Origin: Spirodela intermedia
Lineage: Eukaryota > Streptophyta > Magnoliopsida > Alismatales > Araceae
DNA length: 64,000 nucleotides
Assembly (NCBI GenBank): GCA_902729315.2
Contig: LR746267.1
Span: 6,946,424-7,010,423 of the forward strand
Direction of reading: 5' to 3'
Numbering within the stretch: position 1 is the first letter of the stretch; each line of letters starts with the position of its first letter. This document shows, piece by piece, positions 1 to 14,700 of this stretch. The translations under genes were made by a program, and so were the position numbers. The notes under the pieces are model-generated. The model was not told the origin of the DNA. It saw nothing but the letters and a program-made list of their open reading frames with translations, and made no database searches.

Positions 1-654
1 CATGCTAAGTAATGCAGGATTCATAAACTTCTGATGAATTACTTTACACTTTTGATATTGTGGCAGTTTGCTCACCATTGTATCTCCATATTTGGTAATG
101 TGGTCTACTGAGGGCCATTGGATCACACCACACTCCATATTACTACCCTAAAATAAATGAGAACATTTTAGTCTCGCATTAGAAGTTTTGGAGCGATTGA
201 ATTGAATATATATCAGAGGTACATTCTTAATACATAGATCCCTTCTCTTGAATAAAATAATACATAAGATCATCTTGGGAGAAGATAATAAGTGGTTTGC
301 CCTTATATGCACATGTGTGTACGACACTCCTTGCACCACGACTAGTTGGCCACCAATACATGACAAGAGCATGATGCACATGTATGCGAAGCGAGCCTTT
401 CATAACTCGAGCCCAACTCGTGGCTCCTCTAATATGGGTCTACCAACTCAAACATAGTGCCCATCTAGGTCAACTACCAAGTGTTGACTTCTAGCATGTG
501 GTGATATTTTTATATTTTATTCTTATATTTTTCTAATAATTACATTGTCTTTAACTTCAAACTTCTTAATTTAACAATATATTACTATATTTATTATCTA
601 AGTTAACACAGAAATAAATTAATAAAATTATTTAAAACACAAAAATCTAATTAT
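1..654. other. AT-rich spacer, no gene seen
   Basis: Only short open frames with no recognisable domain occur here. The stretch lies directly upstream of a copia RNase H relic in the same orientation, so it may be decayed retrotransposon DNA, but I see no conserved motif that proves it. Confidence 0.4.
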
Positions 655-1190
655 AAGACTATTGAGTATAAATCTCTAGCTTCTACTCTAACTAAAATTA
701 TATGGTTACAATAGTTTCTATAAGATTATGGTATCTAGATATCACTTCCAACACTCTTTTTCTATGATAATCAAGCAACAATCAATATTACTTCAAATAT
801 TATTTTTCATCAGAGTTTACTGAACACATTGAAGTTGATTGTCATTTTATTCATGAAAAACTTTTTCAAAGCTCCATCAAGTTTCTTCAAGTTACTTCTC
901 AACATCATTTGGCAAACCTTTCTACAAAACTATTACCATCTAGTTATTTTATGATTTATTGTTCAAGATGACATTAAAATAATATTTATAGTCATCTTGA
1001 GGGGAGTATTGAAGTATAAGACGCATGCAAACAACACATGTAAACCGTTGTGTATATTCAATAAAGAACTCAATCCCAATAGTTCTTTTCTCTTGAGCAG
1101 TGTCTCCCTTTTTTTCTTTTTCATAACAAAGATCTTAAAAATGGTGATTTCAAATAATATGAAGAAGTTTAGAAGTCACCCAACTTGAGA
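655..1190 (+). mobile_element. Ty1/copia retrotransposon relic: RNase H end, polypurine tract, start of 3' LTR
   Basis: The plus strand encodes, with frame breaks, the end of a copia polyprotein. An EYRSLAS-like block (IEYKSLASTL) near 662 is followed by the DNQA motif near 765. In another frame, TEHIEVDCHFIHEKL lies at about 819-863 and LANLSTKLLP just after it. These match the copia RNase H landmarks EYRAMA, DNQAA, KHIEVDCHFIREK and LADIFTK. About 60 bases further, TTGAGGGGAGT at 998-1008 looks like the polypurine tract that precedes a copia 3' LTR. An AATAAA lies inside the presumed LTR near 1061. The far end of the LTR is not clear. Stops and frameshifts show the element is dead. Confidence 0.75.
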
Positions 1191-2192
1191 TCAACCTTGC
1201 TTAATATTTTTGCAAATGGGGGGGTCTTTAGCTCTCCATGCCCAGCAAAAATAAAGGATTTCAATATGTAGTCTCAATTGCAAAATAGTCAACAAAAAAA
1301 CCAAGAGAGTTGGTGAATTAATAGTTTTTATATCTTAATTGACATGCTTTTAAAAAAAAAACTTTCGTGAGGAAAGGTCACCCATTTTTGTGAAGGGAGA
1401 AATCGAAATTATAATGAAATGGCTCTCCAAGTGTCCAGTCCATGACAACTGGTTGCTAGAGTCAAACCCCATATTTCTTAAAAAGTTTTATTTTCCTAGA
1501 GAAAATTTCAAGTTGACATTGAATTCATGGGACCTACTTGAAGGTTTTATTAAATCTATTTAGAATACATCTCTATAAAAATAGAAATTTCACAAATGGT
1601 ATTATGATTAGTTTTAAAATCAGTTTTATATTTTTCCTCTTCATCACTGAAAAATCTGAGTATTAATAGAGAGTGTAGTCAATTAGAATGCTCTTATATT
1701 AGTCATGATAATTGTAAAATTATTAATTTAAAGATGTTGGTGAGCCACTTATTTCTATTCAATTCTGATGGAAACTTCTTTATTTTATTTAAATACACGT
1801 ATATATGCCCTTCTTGTCATTATCTATATTTTCATAAAAAAAATTACCTCTCTCTAGGCAAGAACGATTTTTCATGCTATTTTTCATAATTAAAATACTA
1901 TATTAAAAGTTAAAACGATGCATAGCCGGGAACTTTTTGCCCTTTGTTTTCCATCCCGTGGTAGCCGAGTCGTCTGGAATTTCCATTCTCGAAATAGAAG
2001 ATTTGGTTGTGAAATGACTCTAAAGATTCCACAGAATTTCAAAACCCGTTGAGCGAAGAGAGAGTTTGGATTTCATCAGGCAAAGGGAAACAGATGAGAA
2101 CACATTTCCACCCTAAGATGGCGAATCCGAGAGCGGGAAATGGACGGTCACGATTTAAATAACTATGAATTTTACGAAATGTTTGATAGGGG
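1191..2192. other. AT-rich intergenic region upstream of the AIP2-like gene
   Basis: No coding exon is recognisable. The last 250 bases become richer in G and C and probably hold the promoter and the beginning of the 5' leader of the AIP2-like gene. Confidence 0.4.
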
Positions 2193-2364
<172 letters not shown>

Positions 2365-2467
2365 CTCTTCCAAAAATTTCTTTGGAATTGGGGATTTTGT
2401 GAGGAATTTCGCATTTTGATTCAAGCCTTTGGGCGGTGTTCTCTTCGAGCGGTTGGCAACGACGAAG

Positions 2468-5400
2468 ATGGGCTCACGGGAGGAGGAGGCCGTGATGGCT
2501 GAGTTGCAGAATCTGCAGAGGCAACTGGGGAAGAAGCACTCCTTCGAGGGGGCCGTCGCTGGCATCGTTTCTATCCTCCGCAGCCGCTACACTTCCTCAT
2601 CCCCGGCACTGCGCAAAACAGTGAAGTTCTCGCGTTCCCTTTTCAATGATCTCCTCGGGTATTCTCCAACATGTATCTAAAGGGGCAAAGGGTCGTTAAT
2701 GGTGGAAATTTTCCGTCAAGTTACCTGCAGATCATGTCTATAATTTGTCCGTTTATCTCCATACGTTTTGTTTTTTTGGTCCGCCGTGAATTTTCATTTT
2801 GAATTGTGAGGCTGAACACCGTTTGGTCTATTTTTGTGGGAGTAATTCGCCTGTCTCATTGTGAATTCAAACTTTTTCTGCAGATATATACTGCTGTTTG
2901 TCGTGTGGCAACCATTCTGCGGACGAGGTACACGGCCCCAGGATTCTGGGTCGCCGGATTGAGGCTGTTTGAAGAGGCTGAGCGTTTGGCAATCGCGTCA
3001 TCAGAGAGAGAACACTTGAAGTCATGTATTGGACAGGCTCGTGGGCAACTCCATGAGCTTGAAAATCCTCAGCAGGTTCATGACCAGAATAATAGGCGTA
3101 TGTAGTTGTCCATACTGCAGCCTTGCTTATTTTCCGCTTGATTGTTAAATCGATATGATTTTATTCTGCTATGAGATTGTGTTGACTTTGTTGTATGGTT
3201 TCTTTCTGCTAATCTGTCTAATGGAAAGTGCACTCGTTGTTAATGTCTGCTCTTGCCTACGTGTTTATAGGAGGGTAACACGCATCCCTGATGAGAGTGA
3301 ATAGAATTCATTATGTACAGAATTTCTACATTTGAATTGATAATATTTAATTTCAGATGAAAGTTTGGGATTACGGTGCAACTTCTTCCACTCAAACCAA
3401 GCTTTTCAATAATATTCTCAATGCAACAAAAAAGGCTACATCTTTGACTAAATTGAATTTTGGACCTCCTTACATACAGTAGGCTAGATGCCCTTTCGCC
3501 AGTGAAGTGTTCAGGTTGTGCCTAGAAAATAAGTTAAAAGTAGTACATCATTCCTTATACCATGTAATATGACGGTTGTTGGCTATTCATCTTAACATGT
3601 AATATGTGAAGTGCGACTGTGCACTCTAGTTAGTCAGGTCTCATGAAACTTCAGCCCTGTCCACGTCTATGATTGTTGACCCTCTTTGTGATTCTTGTCT
3701 TTCATTTCCACTTATAATCATATCTAACTTGAGACTGTAACAATTTTGGACACCATGTTATATTTTACAATACTCGCATCACTCAGGTCACTTATACTTG
3801 TCTCCTTTTGTGATCTCTGAAGGATAAATTGTCATGAGCTTTGAAAGTTCTTACTTTTCTGCTTATATGACCTTGGAGAACACAAAATGTGCTCCTTGGG
3901 GACCTTTTATCGTTATGTGATCAGAATACTAATTGCTCTCAAGTCTGACAGGAAATATTCCATATATAAGTACTTTTTTTTTTGCAAGGTGTTTTCACTT
4001 TGTTTTTTTTTCATCTCGTACCATTTTCAACAAAAAAATCTTTGAATGCCTTTGAATGGATAACCACGTTCCCACGCTTCCACTTGAACCTCTAACCTCG
4101 GGTTTACTTCACATGTCAATCGTTCAATTTTTGGCCTTGTTTTTAATTAAAGTTGTGATGTATAGCCATCTTCTGCAGGAGATGAAACCGGTTCGGAGGT
4201 TAGACACCTGTTACAACAGTTTATCTTCAGATTGACTAGCCCTTGAACGTTAGTACTGACTGATAAACATGGGAAATTGAAACAGACTAATGGTTTTTAA
4301 TTTCAGAATGTTGTTTATAAGAAAACCGGTGACAGAATATGATTGAACTGCTTTCAATATCAAATCTACGATTTATGTTCAAAAATAAAACATTTTCAAG
4401 CTTAGCATAACGTAGTGATGTTTCATGTGAATCTTTTTTTTCGCCCAGATTCAGGATATCTTTTTGAAGGTCATCTGACTGTGGGACCAGAGCCTCCACC
4501 TCCTGCATGGCTTGTTGCACAGAATGTATTGACTACTCTCGCTGCTTCACAAGATTGGAATGCTGTAGCCGAATCTTCTCGAGGCCAAAGAGATGATAAT
4601 AGCAATACGGCTGATGGTTCTGGGGTGCCTGAATTCGTACAGCAGTTAATAAACAATGTCCCTGAGTTCAACTTCGAGAACCTTGAGACTGTCATTGAAG
4701 CTTCATTGCAAGTACGTCAATCCAACCGTCTTTCACTGTGTCAGTGTTAATAGCTAACATAATTTGTTAATACCCAATTTCTATCAGTGCACTGACTTCC
4801 ACAATTGCATTAATTTTAAGTAAATTTCTCTGTTTTTCTTGAAGATGATATTTTTGGGAATAATTTCTAGATTGTAATGTCTAGATTGCACATTGCACCC
4901 CATTGACTTTTCCTGCCTTTTTGTTCAGAATAGCTTAAAACAATATAAATCCTTTGGAATGTTTAAGTTATTTGGCTCGGCCAATTCTAACTCGTATCAG
5001 GTATGAGAAACACAAAAAGTTTGTCAACACAGTAAACCATGTTTATTGCTGGTTAGTTGAGAAATAATTGATCATGTTATCTGAGCTGGATGTATCTTTT
5101 TGGGTTTCACAATTAAATCACTCTGTAAGCCATTGTTGCTATCTGCAACAAGAATACGAACCTCAACAAGAAGCCTCAAAAACCAAATATTATCAGCATC
5201 TTACTCACGTGATTTTCAAAACGAAAAATTCCAATTCCGTTTGTATGAATCAGCATTCCCCACAATCTCGCACCATGACTTGAAGCTATCTGTGAAAGGC
5301 TCACTTGGATATCAGCAATTTCAGTTGTAGGAATTCATCTCGGCCAGCATTAAAAGCTGCCACTTCCCATGGAAATTTTAGAAAATGCAACTTTCCACAA

Positions 5401-6088
5401 TTGTATATTTAGGTTCACCCACGTTGGATTTCTTTCTAGTATTTCCACGTTGGCAACCTGTTATTATATGCGTCACATTAGTAGCTTCCATTAATCTTGA
5501 CCGAACCAGGTCAAGTAGTAAGCCGGGGCTGTGTGTGCAGGAAATTGGAGCAGGACCACGGAGACAGCCAGCAGCCTCCAAGGAAGTTGTAGCCAATCTT
5601 CCTATCATCAACGTCACCCATGAGATAATAGCCAGGTTGGGACGTGACACAGAGTGCGCTGTATGCAGAGAGAATCTGGTCATAGATGACAGCATGCAGG
5701 AGCTACCGTGCAATCACTTGTTCCACCCTGCCTGTCTGAAGCCATGGCTGGTAAATTCCTTTCCATATTCAGAGGCATACAGCTAAATTCGGAGCAATTC
5801 CAGTTTAATCCCCAAAATGTTTATAACTTCACCGCAAGATTTCTTTTATTCAGTTAGTTATTTTTCTACTTCGGGTGAAGCAAGATCTTATCGATTGAAA
5901 AACTTTAATCTGTACCTTTCATCTCTTTTTCAATGCAGGATGAGCACAACTCTTGTCCAATCTGCAGGCACGAACTACAAACAGACGATCATGAGTACGA
6001 GAGCCAGAAGGAGAGGGAGAAGGAAGCGGAAGAGGAGAGGAAAGGCGCAGAAAATGCTCTCCGCGGCGGGGAGTACATGTATGTTTAA
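2468..6088 (+). CDS. AIP2: AIP2-like RING-H2 E3 ubiquitin-protein ligase
   Basis: Five exons splice in frame: 2468-2620, 2884-3097, 4449-4711, 5541-5750 and 5939-6088 (329 aa; Arabidopsis AIP2 is about 310). The N-terminal half contains VCRVATIL, RYTAPGFW and LFEEAERL; exon 3 opens with GYLFEGHLTV and PPPAWLVAQN, all typical of AIP2. A RING-H2 finger spans about residues 249-289: CAVC, then C-x-H-x2-H-x2-C in LPCNHLFHPAC, then CPIC encoded by the last exon. The C-terminus is an acidic and basic helix ending GGEYMYV, also family-typical. Arabidopsis AIP2 ubiquitinates the seed transcription factor ABI3 and damps abscisic acid signalling; the same role here is inferred. The start was chosen because MGSREEE opens the conserved LQ-rich helix; an upstream in-frame ATG at 2429 is less likely. 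Another RING ligase of the same family cannot be excluded. Confidence 0.92.
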
Positions 6089-6529
6089 TGTCACAGTGAA
6101 CTTGATTTAAATGGCTTCTCGTGGCGTCTGATTCATAGGTCCTGCTGGGCACATGCTGTGATGTTTACTGTCTAATAGATGGAATAAGGCTATGTATTTC
6201 AACACATATACATATAGAAAGAGTGCATTGCGCCGCATTTACCCCATTTCTGCTCCAAACATGAAGAATATATGCTGGAGTCTCCATTTAACTGAGCAGT
6301 TGACCTGAGCAATCATTGGGGGTCAATGAACCTGGCATTGCCATGTGGCTCGGGTTTTTTTCCTCCTGAAGGCATCGAGAGGAACAAAAAAAGAAAGAAA
6401 GAGGCCTTTCTAAGACTGGAAACTTTCCCTGACCCTGGTCTGAAGCTCATGTTTCAGGTTTGTTTCCACTATTATGGATGTTGATGGAAGGGCAGAGATG
6501 AGAGAAAGTGAGAAAGAAAGCTTGCCTAC

Positions 6530-6581
<52 letters not shown>

Positions 6582-8761
6582 GATATATTTAGATACATAA
6601 AGAGGGAGTTTCAGGCTTGTGCCTTAAGCTTCTTTATAATATGGAGCACACCTACTATTGGAAATGGTAAATCTTAAAGGAATAAGGTAAATATTGGCCA
6701 CTAGTTATTCAACATTGGTTAGGTCACTGCCCAATTTTTAATATTACACTGCCCCTTGGATCTTACACGATTCTTATCAAACCCCCAGGAATAAAAATAT
6801 CACTGTTTCCACCTTAGCCTTCTGCAAAATATGAAGCACACACGTGTACCATGTCAGAACCGTGATACATTATTATCCCTTCTCATCTTCTTATTGTGTT
6901 TGAACACCATTATTCATTGAGGGTCATGGCTTGTGCAGTAAATAGCGATCTATATGCCTCTTTATTGCTTTAAATGCCCACTGGGCTTCTTGGTCTTGAA
7001 CGTTGACCGCCCAATTTTCCTCCCCCTCCCTCTCCTCTTCCTCACTGTATGTAGCCCATGATCGTTATTGCATGATTCACTTGACTGGTGCAAGTATCTT
7101 CAAAAACACCCTGAAAATACATCAAAAAAAGTCAACGTGTATGAGTCAACATGTAAATCAGTTCAAGAGGAAATTTTAATTAAACTAGTATTTCCATAAA
7201 ATGAATATTTATCTGGGTAAATCGATAATTAATTCATTCTTGGTAATTAAGGATTTTTCATACTGCGTATCATCATTTTAAGGGACAAGTGATTAAATAG
7301 ACCCCTTTAAGATAATGTTGACTCAGATCATTCATCTTCCATTTTAAGATAATGTTGGAATATTAAACGTGTAACACTTTTCAAATATGTGTACTTGTTA
7401 GGAAATTCGCATACTTCTCTAATATTATGAATTAAATGCATAAAAATACACGAGTGAAACTTAGATATGAGTGTACTAATCTCATCCCAATGCAATGTTG
7501 GCGTATCCTTGATTTGGCATATGTAGAAGAAGTAATGTGCTGTCTACCCACGGCTACTTTTAATTATCTCCCATTATTACTCAAAAACCTTTTAAAATCC
7601 ATCAATGGTGACCACTTGGTCCTTGAATTGTGTGAAGAAAATAATGAATAAGTAGGGAAGAATAAGTACCCTTTTTAGTCAAGGATCGCCAAAAATCAAT
7701 GTCAATAATGTCATTACGTAATGTGTATTGATAAGTTCTACTGGCGCAACCATGTTTGCAAATGTGCTAGACATCACAATCCACTAATTATTCTTGTTCA
7801 TAAACAGTAATTATATTACCAATGACCTCACAGTGAACACCCACAAAAACGCTTTTAATAGAAATATAATAAATTAAAAAAATCACCCACTATGTTTGGA
7901 AATTTTCCTCATAACAAGGAAATTATTTTATTTATCATAAGTTGTTGTCGTTGATGTTGTTAAAAACTCAATGCTAAAAGAGTAAACAAGCTATGATGTG
8001 TATGCTTATCCAATAAATCACTAATACAAAAATCAAAAAACTCTAGCACTCCTCCAAAGTATTGAAATAAGTATAATATATAATAAAAGTATACATTAGA
8101 TAATTAAAGCACTTTCACAAACTATACTCACAATGCTCCGGAAAGGTTCTTTAGAATTCCTTCTTTAAAAAGGTATTATCTTGGAAAGTTGCATCGCTAG
8201 GAAAAACCATGAAAGTAAAATCAATTCTGAACTATTTAACTAATCGAGGCAATTAGTTTCATTTGGTTGATATAAGATGAACACCCGTTATAGAAATATT
8301 GAAAAAGAGAAAATGGTAAGAATATTCTTTTACCACATCCACCTGAGATATTTTTACTTCACTAACGGCATCATTATCCCTCTAATCCCATAAACGTTCT
8401 TGCCTAAAATTAAGGAGCGACTTGCCGTGATTCACCTCCCATTCTTGAAACAGCCCTCACACGAAGGCGCCATTAACCTTGCCGTAAAAGGGAAGGGAAG
8501 GGAAGGGAAGGGAATGGGAGGGAAGAAAGTAGGAATCATCATTGCCCCGAACTTCGGAAAATACAGCTCTTTCGTCGCCATACACCCCCATCTCACAACT
8601 TCCTTCTCTGCGAACTTCTCAGAAAAACTGTACCACACCTTCGCCTGGACCTGATGAACTTCCCACGTAATAATTAACGAGGAGCTAATACACGAGCCAA
8701 CCCACAGAGAGGTAGAGAGAGATAGAGAGAGAAAGAGCGAGATAGAGAGAGAAGGGTCGGA
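6089..8761. other. Intergenic region between the AIP2-like and ARID/PHD genes
   Basis: The two genes converge here (tail to tail). The region holds a (CT)n tract at 6533-6580, AT-rich DNA without recognisable exons from about 6.7 to 8.4 kb, a GGGAA pentamer array at about 8489-8515, and a GA-rich tract at about 8707-8752 that probably lies in the 3' untranslated region of the minus-strand gene. I saw no domain-bearing open frame. Confidence 0.5.
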
Positions 8762-11700
8762 TTAAAGATGCTGCGGCACGGCGGATTCCTGAGAAAACCC
8801 ATTGGCCATCTTCAGGGATTTCCTCTTGTGGTTCGCCAAGCTGCAGTGGGGGCAGATGTACTCCAGCCCGTCCATCTTGGCGTAGTCCTGCCAAAGAAAG
8901 GAGACGGGCGTTAACTTTGCTCCAGTGGCAAAGGAAGAGGGAGAAGAGACATGGCGGCGGATGAATGGGGGTGTGGGGGGGTACCTTGAAGGCGCCAAGG
9001 CCCTGCCTCTTGTCACAGCCGAAGTGGGCCCACTCGCCACAAAGCCCGCAGTTGACCCAGTCGCCGGCCTCGCTACTGCGGAAGGTTAAAAGGGAAAGTC
9101 CACCGTAAGGGGGGGGGGGCGATCTCCAGAGCGCCGCCAAATATAGAACTTTAACAAGAAGAGAAAGGAACCTGTGGCACAGAAGGCAGCATTCACCGTC
9201 GACGTCATCATGGGCTAACTCGTACTCCAAGAGATAGGTCTCATAGTGCCTCTTCAGCGTGTTGCCGACGCCCTGAAGCAAAAAGGGAGAAGCCGCATTA
9301 ATGGCGGGACGAAGCTCCAGTTCAATCCCTCATTGCTAATCAGTGACACAGATCATTACTTATAATGATTGCCCAATTGGGTAAAACTGAAGACTTGCTG
9401 CTGAATTCTACCACACAGAGAGAAAGACAGAGAGAGAGAGTTAATATATGGGGGTGTGTAGATGAAGAACATACGGTCATTTTGTTGGTCATCGTATGGT
9501 TCCGCATCTTAGAAAACACCTGCCCCTTCCAATTAATGCCATTCCCAACGTGAAAGCCGCCCCTTGAAACGACCTGAGAAGAATGGGCCATGAGTTGACT
9601 TTCTCAGCATCGAAGGTAAAAAAAAGGAAGGGTAAACGGGCCTGACCTCTCTGTACAAATTATACAGGTCCAGGCGCTTTGCATTGAGAATAGCATCAGG
9701 AAATTCCGATATCCCACCCTGGGGGACGAGCCGATTGTGGCCCCTAAGGAGGAGGAACTGCATCACATCCATCAAGAATTCTTCCTGCCAGAAAAACCCA
9801 TCACTAGGAAGTTAAAAGGAAGATCGGAGGGAAGAAGACGAAGGATCATGCAGACCATTCTGACTGAAACACAAGTCGACTGGCTGGTGTAGCTTACTTC
9901 GGAGCACGCATGGATAGGAGCTCGACCACATCCATGCTTCTTCAGAGGAAGCGGATTCAGAGAGATTATCTGCTGGGCATGGAAGGAGCTTGACAGGGAT
10001 CTCCGGTGAGAAATCGCAGGAGGCATGAGGCTATGCTTTGCAATGGGAACAGCGTGCAAGCTGCTCTTCGCCTGGCTTCTATCACCGGTGTCGGCCATTG
10101 GCGGCACCGACAAGGGCAGGGCCTTCTGCCGCCGAGCGTAGGGGATGGGCCTCATGGCAGGCACTTTCGGTCTATGTCTGACCCTCATCAAGGGCATCAT
10201 CCTGGACCCTCCTCCAAGGAGAGCCCTCCCCCTGCTGCCATCTTCCGCAAGTTTAAAGTCAACCCCTCCATTCGCATCAACCCTATTGCCGGAAGTGGGA
10301 AATTTCACCCCTTGGGTTGACCTGGGTCTCTTCCGGGTGGGTGCCGGCGGTTTAAACCAGGCCGGCAGGCCAGAAGAAGCATTGTCAACCTGGATAGGCA
10401 GCTCCTTCGCCGGTCTGGCACAGAAGAAAAGAAGCCGCTCCGCATCTTCTCTCTCAAATGAAGCCACTGAAGATCCTTGGATGCTAGCGATGCCAAGTGC
10501 CACCAAACTTCGATAAGAAAGTTGGGGCGCCAGCTGCTTCAACACCTAGAGAAACCCATGCTAAAATTAGTATCCATAGACTAAATGAAATCACATAAAC
10601 CCATTCCAAGTTCTTAATCTTCTACTAGCATGTAAGTTAGATGCTCAAAATCACAATTAGAGCAAACAGATGCATGATCTTCTATGACCCAGAATATTTT
10701 TGCTATTTTTCTTTAAAAGGCATCAACGTGAGACTCTTCATCATGTATACATTCTTCAAGGGGTCGTGGGGGAACAAGATAAAAAACGTCATATTATCGA
10801 GTATAGATGAGATTTTAATGCATCGATGATAAATTCCAGGCACGTGGATTACAATGATGACCCTGAAGACGAATTTCTACAAGGTTTCATATGCGAGTAT
10901 CTAAATATTTCGTCAACAGTTACCAGAAACAGAATGAAAAGCAGCCATTTTCCCTTGAATACTAAAGACGAGAAGGCCACCTGGGCAGCCCAAGAAGGAA
11001 TCTTCATGCGGACTTCAAAAGCTGACGATCCACAAGCTATTGAAGAAGACTTCCTCGGGTCAGATGAGCTCGACTGGCTCCCCTCACAGGTCGGAAGGGC
11101 ATGGACTGGCGGGCTCTTCTCAATGAGCTCATTCTTTATGTGGGACTCCAAAAGCTGCAATGTTGACAAAACTTGACCGTCAGCACAACTTGCCCACCCA
11201 GGCAGAGGCCCGAGAAAGTCGAACCTCGAGCACTTACCTGGTCATCAAAGCAAGCCTCTGCACTGCCCGAGACCAAGAGGGAGATGTGAGACGAGCTGCA
11301 GGTGGTCAAGTCGCATCTCATTGTCACCACCCCTCTAGCAAATGTTCCAGCTTGCAGAGGCGGAGGCGCAGCGCTGTCAAATCATCCAATGATGGCCCGT
11401 TAGTTTTCTCTTTCGCAATTTTTTGCAGAAGAAAAATCCATAATTGTAAAATAAAAGTCAATCTTTAAATAGATTGTGGGGAAGGAGCAATCATAATAAA
11501 TACATATTATTTGACTACCACTGCCCCTTCAAATTGGATTCATTATTACCCAGTTAAGCATGTATCTTTCCATAGAGACATGGGCTCCATGCTTCAGTCA
11601 CTCAAATGAGGAAGGAATTTATTTTTTTCATGGGACAATTGAAAAAAAAATAGAAAACGCAATGCATATATCTTAAAGTTGGGTCATATGGGCAGTAAAA

Positions 11701-14700
11701 ATCTCATATTTATTTATTCGAAAGGAAGATAGAAGCAGGGAATGACCGATTCAAACTGCATCATGAAAAAAACATAAGCGTGATGTCAAAATATACCTGA
11801 CTCGATTTTGGAGCTTGCTTCCACGGATCTGAAAAGAGAATCGAGAGAATAAGCAAATGCTGAAGAGTACTTTCATAAAAGAAGGATGAACAGGGCTCGA
11901 AGCTTTGACGGGAACACAGTTGAAAGAGCAAACCCCCACCCCCCCCCCCCCAAAAAAAAAGAAAAAAAACCTTGAATGCATTATAGGAAAGAAAAAACAG
12001 CGAAAGTTCAATCATTGAAGACAAAAAAAACGGCATATGCCCGGATCTTAGGAAGTAGATACACCAACTCCACCCTTCCCTCAATCCACACTCTCGAGGG
12101 AGAATCTGTCAGGCAAAATTAGCCAAAAATCGGAATTGAATACCAAAAATAGGTGGCACCCAGATTGTCCTCTCCGAAGGCCATTGCTAAGACGTTCAAA
12201 ACACTTTCACAGGGTTTCATTTCTGGAAGAACAGACGGTTCAGTGGACTGGGGATAGTCTTCTTAACGCAGTGGGCACGGAAAAAAAAAAGGCTTGCCAC
12301 AGAAATCACGGAGGATGACAGAATTTAGTAAAGGAATAGAACCACATTCATCCATCTCACATCATGCTCACCTCTATGTTCAAAAGGGCATTGAGGCCAT
12401 CCTCCAAAGAACCCAATACACACGCATCCTTGAACACAGTAACAAGAGGCATTTAGACTCACAAACAGGCAAAAGGGATCCCAAAAGACATGAAAACATA
12501 TAGATATATAAATATGAGCACTGACCAGTGTGCATGGGACTCCACAGATGAGAAAACCCACGTCGACATCATCATCGTACACTTTGATGATGGGAAGAGT
12601 GTCAGATGAACCTTCTTCTTCACCTTGATACCTCTCTGGAGGCGCGATGTGGATCTTTGGCACATCCCCGAGCAAGCAGGGCTCAACCTTACCACCAACG
12701 TTTTGGCTTCCAGCTCCTGTAACATGGTTGTTCCTTGTGCAGTAGAGCCTAAAGGTCGCATGCGCAAGCTGAAACGCGTCCCAAGTATGGCTGCATGAAC
12801 TGCATCCATAGAAAGGCATGCAATCAGGGTCATGGTTTCATTCGCGAGTCGTAGTGTCCAAAAGACTAAGATCTGTACCTCTGCACAACTGAGAAGAGCG
12901 CATGGCGAAAGTGTGATGCGGCATAGGATGAGAAAGTATTCTTCCAAAAAATCACGTAAGGGATCCCCTGAAAAATAAAAAAGAACTTTCAATACAAATG
13001 AAAATATTAGATGTCAACTTTTTTCTACTTTAAATACCTGATTTCAAAGTGTTGTACCCTTCAATATACTAAAATAAAATGTTCCTTGAAATTAAATATT
13101 TTAAACTTAATCTCAGCACATCGTTGATGCTTTAAGATAAATTTTTATCTAGAAAATACTCAAATATAGAACACAAGGGCAAGGGTATTACAGGTAATTA
13201 GAAGACAAGGATGAAGATCCACCATGGGTAATTGGTTCTATGAAATCAGTGAACCCATTTGCAGGTAGAGGGAAAAGGACACAAGTATATATTTTATACA
13301 CCCACAAATTTTTTGGACTTCCTACACAACCAAAACCTGATTTCGTTACAATTAATAATGTTACATTTTATTTCATAATAAACAGAACCAGAAATTAGTT
13401 GCCCCCATTCCTAGTGGCATTCGTAGTCTTTGGGAACTAAAATGATAGTCATTGCTTTCAACCCTTCAGAATCTCTCTAGCATTAAATACGAAGAAATTT
13501 ACTTACCAAACGTTTAAAAACATAAAAAAATGGACGGGATATTGTTCTTTAACAAGGGCACAATGAATCCCTAAAACATATACCGGTGAATGTATCAACT
13601 TTTCTACTTCCAGGAATTCATTCTTTACAACCAGTTATAATCATCTTCAGTAATCAGTAATATGTGTACTACCTTTGAGTGAAGAGCCTCTGCAACTTTT
13701 TCACCATTGGGAACCTCCAAATAAACCTAAACATCGATTTTTATAGTGAGTAAACAGGAACAGAATATTATAATAAATATTAACCAAAGATGCAAAAATA
13801 TCCTGACGAAAAAATCATACACAACACAGGATGATATTAAATTAGACGTTATAAAATAAACCGAGAATAACAGAGCATAGCGACAGAAGTGTATATTTCT
13901 CAAATGCCCCACACTTTTCAGGTGTATCTTTCTCTTAGACGATTGCTTGTTCACAGAGATGCAATGCTCTAAATACTAGCACATAAAAGTTTAAAAATCC
14001 TATTAGTATTGAATATTGCCTATTTTATTTTTAAAAATAGGTTTTAAAATAAAACCAATATATGAAAGATAAAAGCTGGGCCCTAATCACGACAATAACG
14101 TCAAGTGGCGCTAATTTAAAAACTAAATTAAGTAATAAGTATGACTTCATATGACGCATATAGGATACAGAGAGCGAAGGCATGAAGTCCCTCACAAACA
14201 TATGGGACTTCGTAGTGATAAATTAATCAAAGAGTAACAGCAAAAGATGCAAGATTGAAGCAAACTTTATGCAGCAAGCTCAGCTATCTACTGGTGTAAA
14301 AAAAATAGCTGCAGAAATAACTTCTTCAGCTAGACCCAAATACATGCTAAAGAGAACACAACCCAATAGATAAGAATTTGAAGTGTATATATATATATAT
14401 CTATATATATATATAAATATGAAATCGACTTAAAATGTCAATGACTTACAATGGTGGCAAATGGAGGAGTGATTAGAGGGCAAAGTGCCGATGGGTCCCA
14501 CATGTTGTTGCCATCCCAAACGAGGGAGCCGATCTCCTCCTCGTTTTCAAGGCGCTCCCCCTGAAAGTAGATGATGTTTGGGTCCGTCGACTTGAGAACT
14601 TCCCGGAATCTGTCGACTGTAGGATTGGTGATCGTGTGAACCTGCATTGACAAGGCGATGAAACTCATCAATGGGATCCGATTAGGTTATCCGAAAGGGA

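Noticed and set aside
4287-4520. Minus-strand frame starting MQQAMQEVEALV
   Set aside because: Overlaps AIP2 exon 3 in antisense; no support as a gene.
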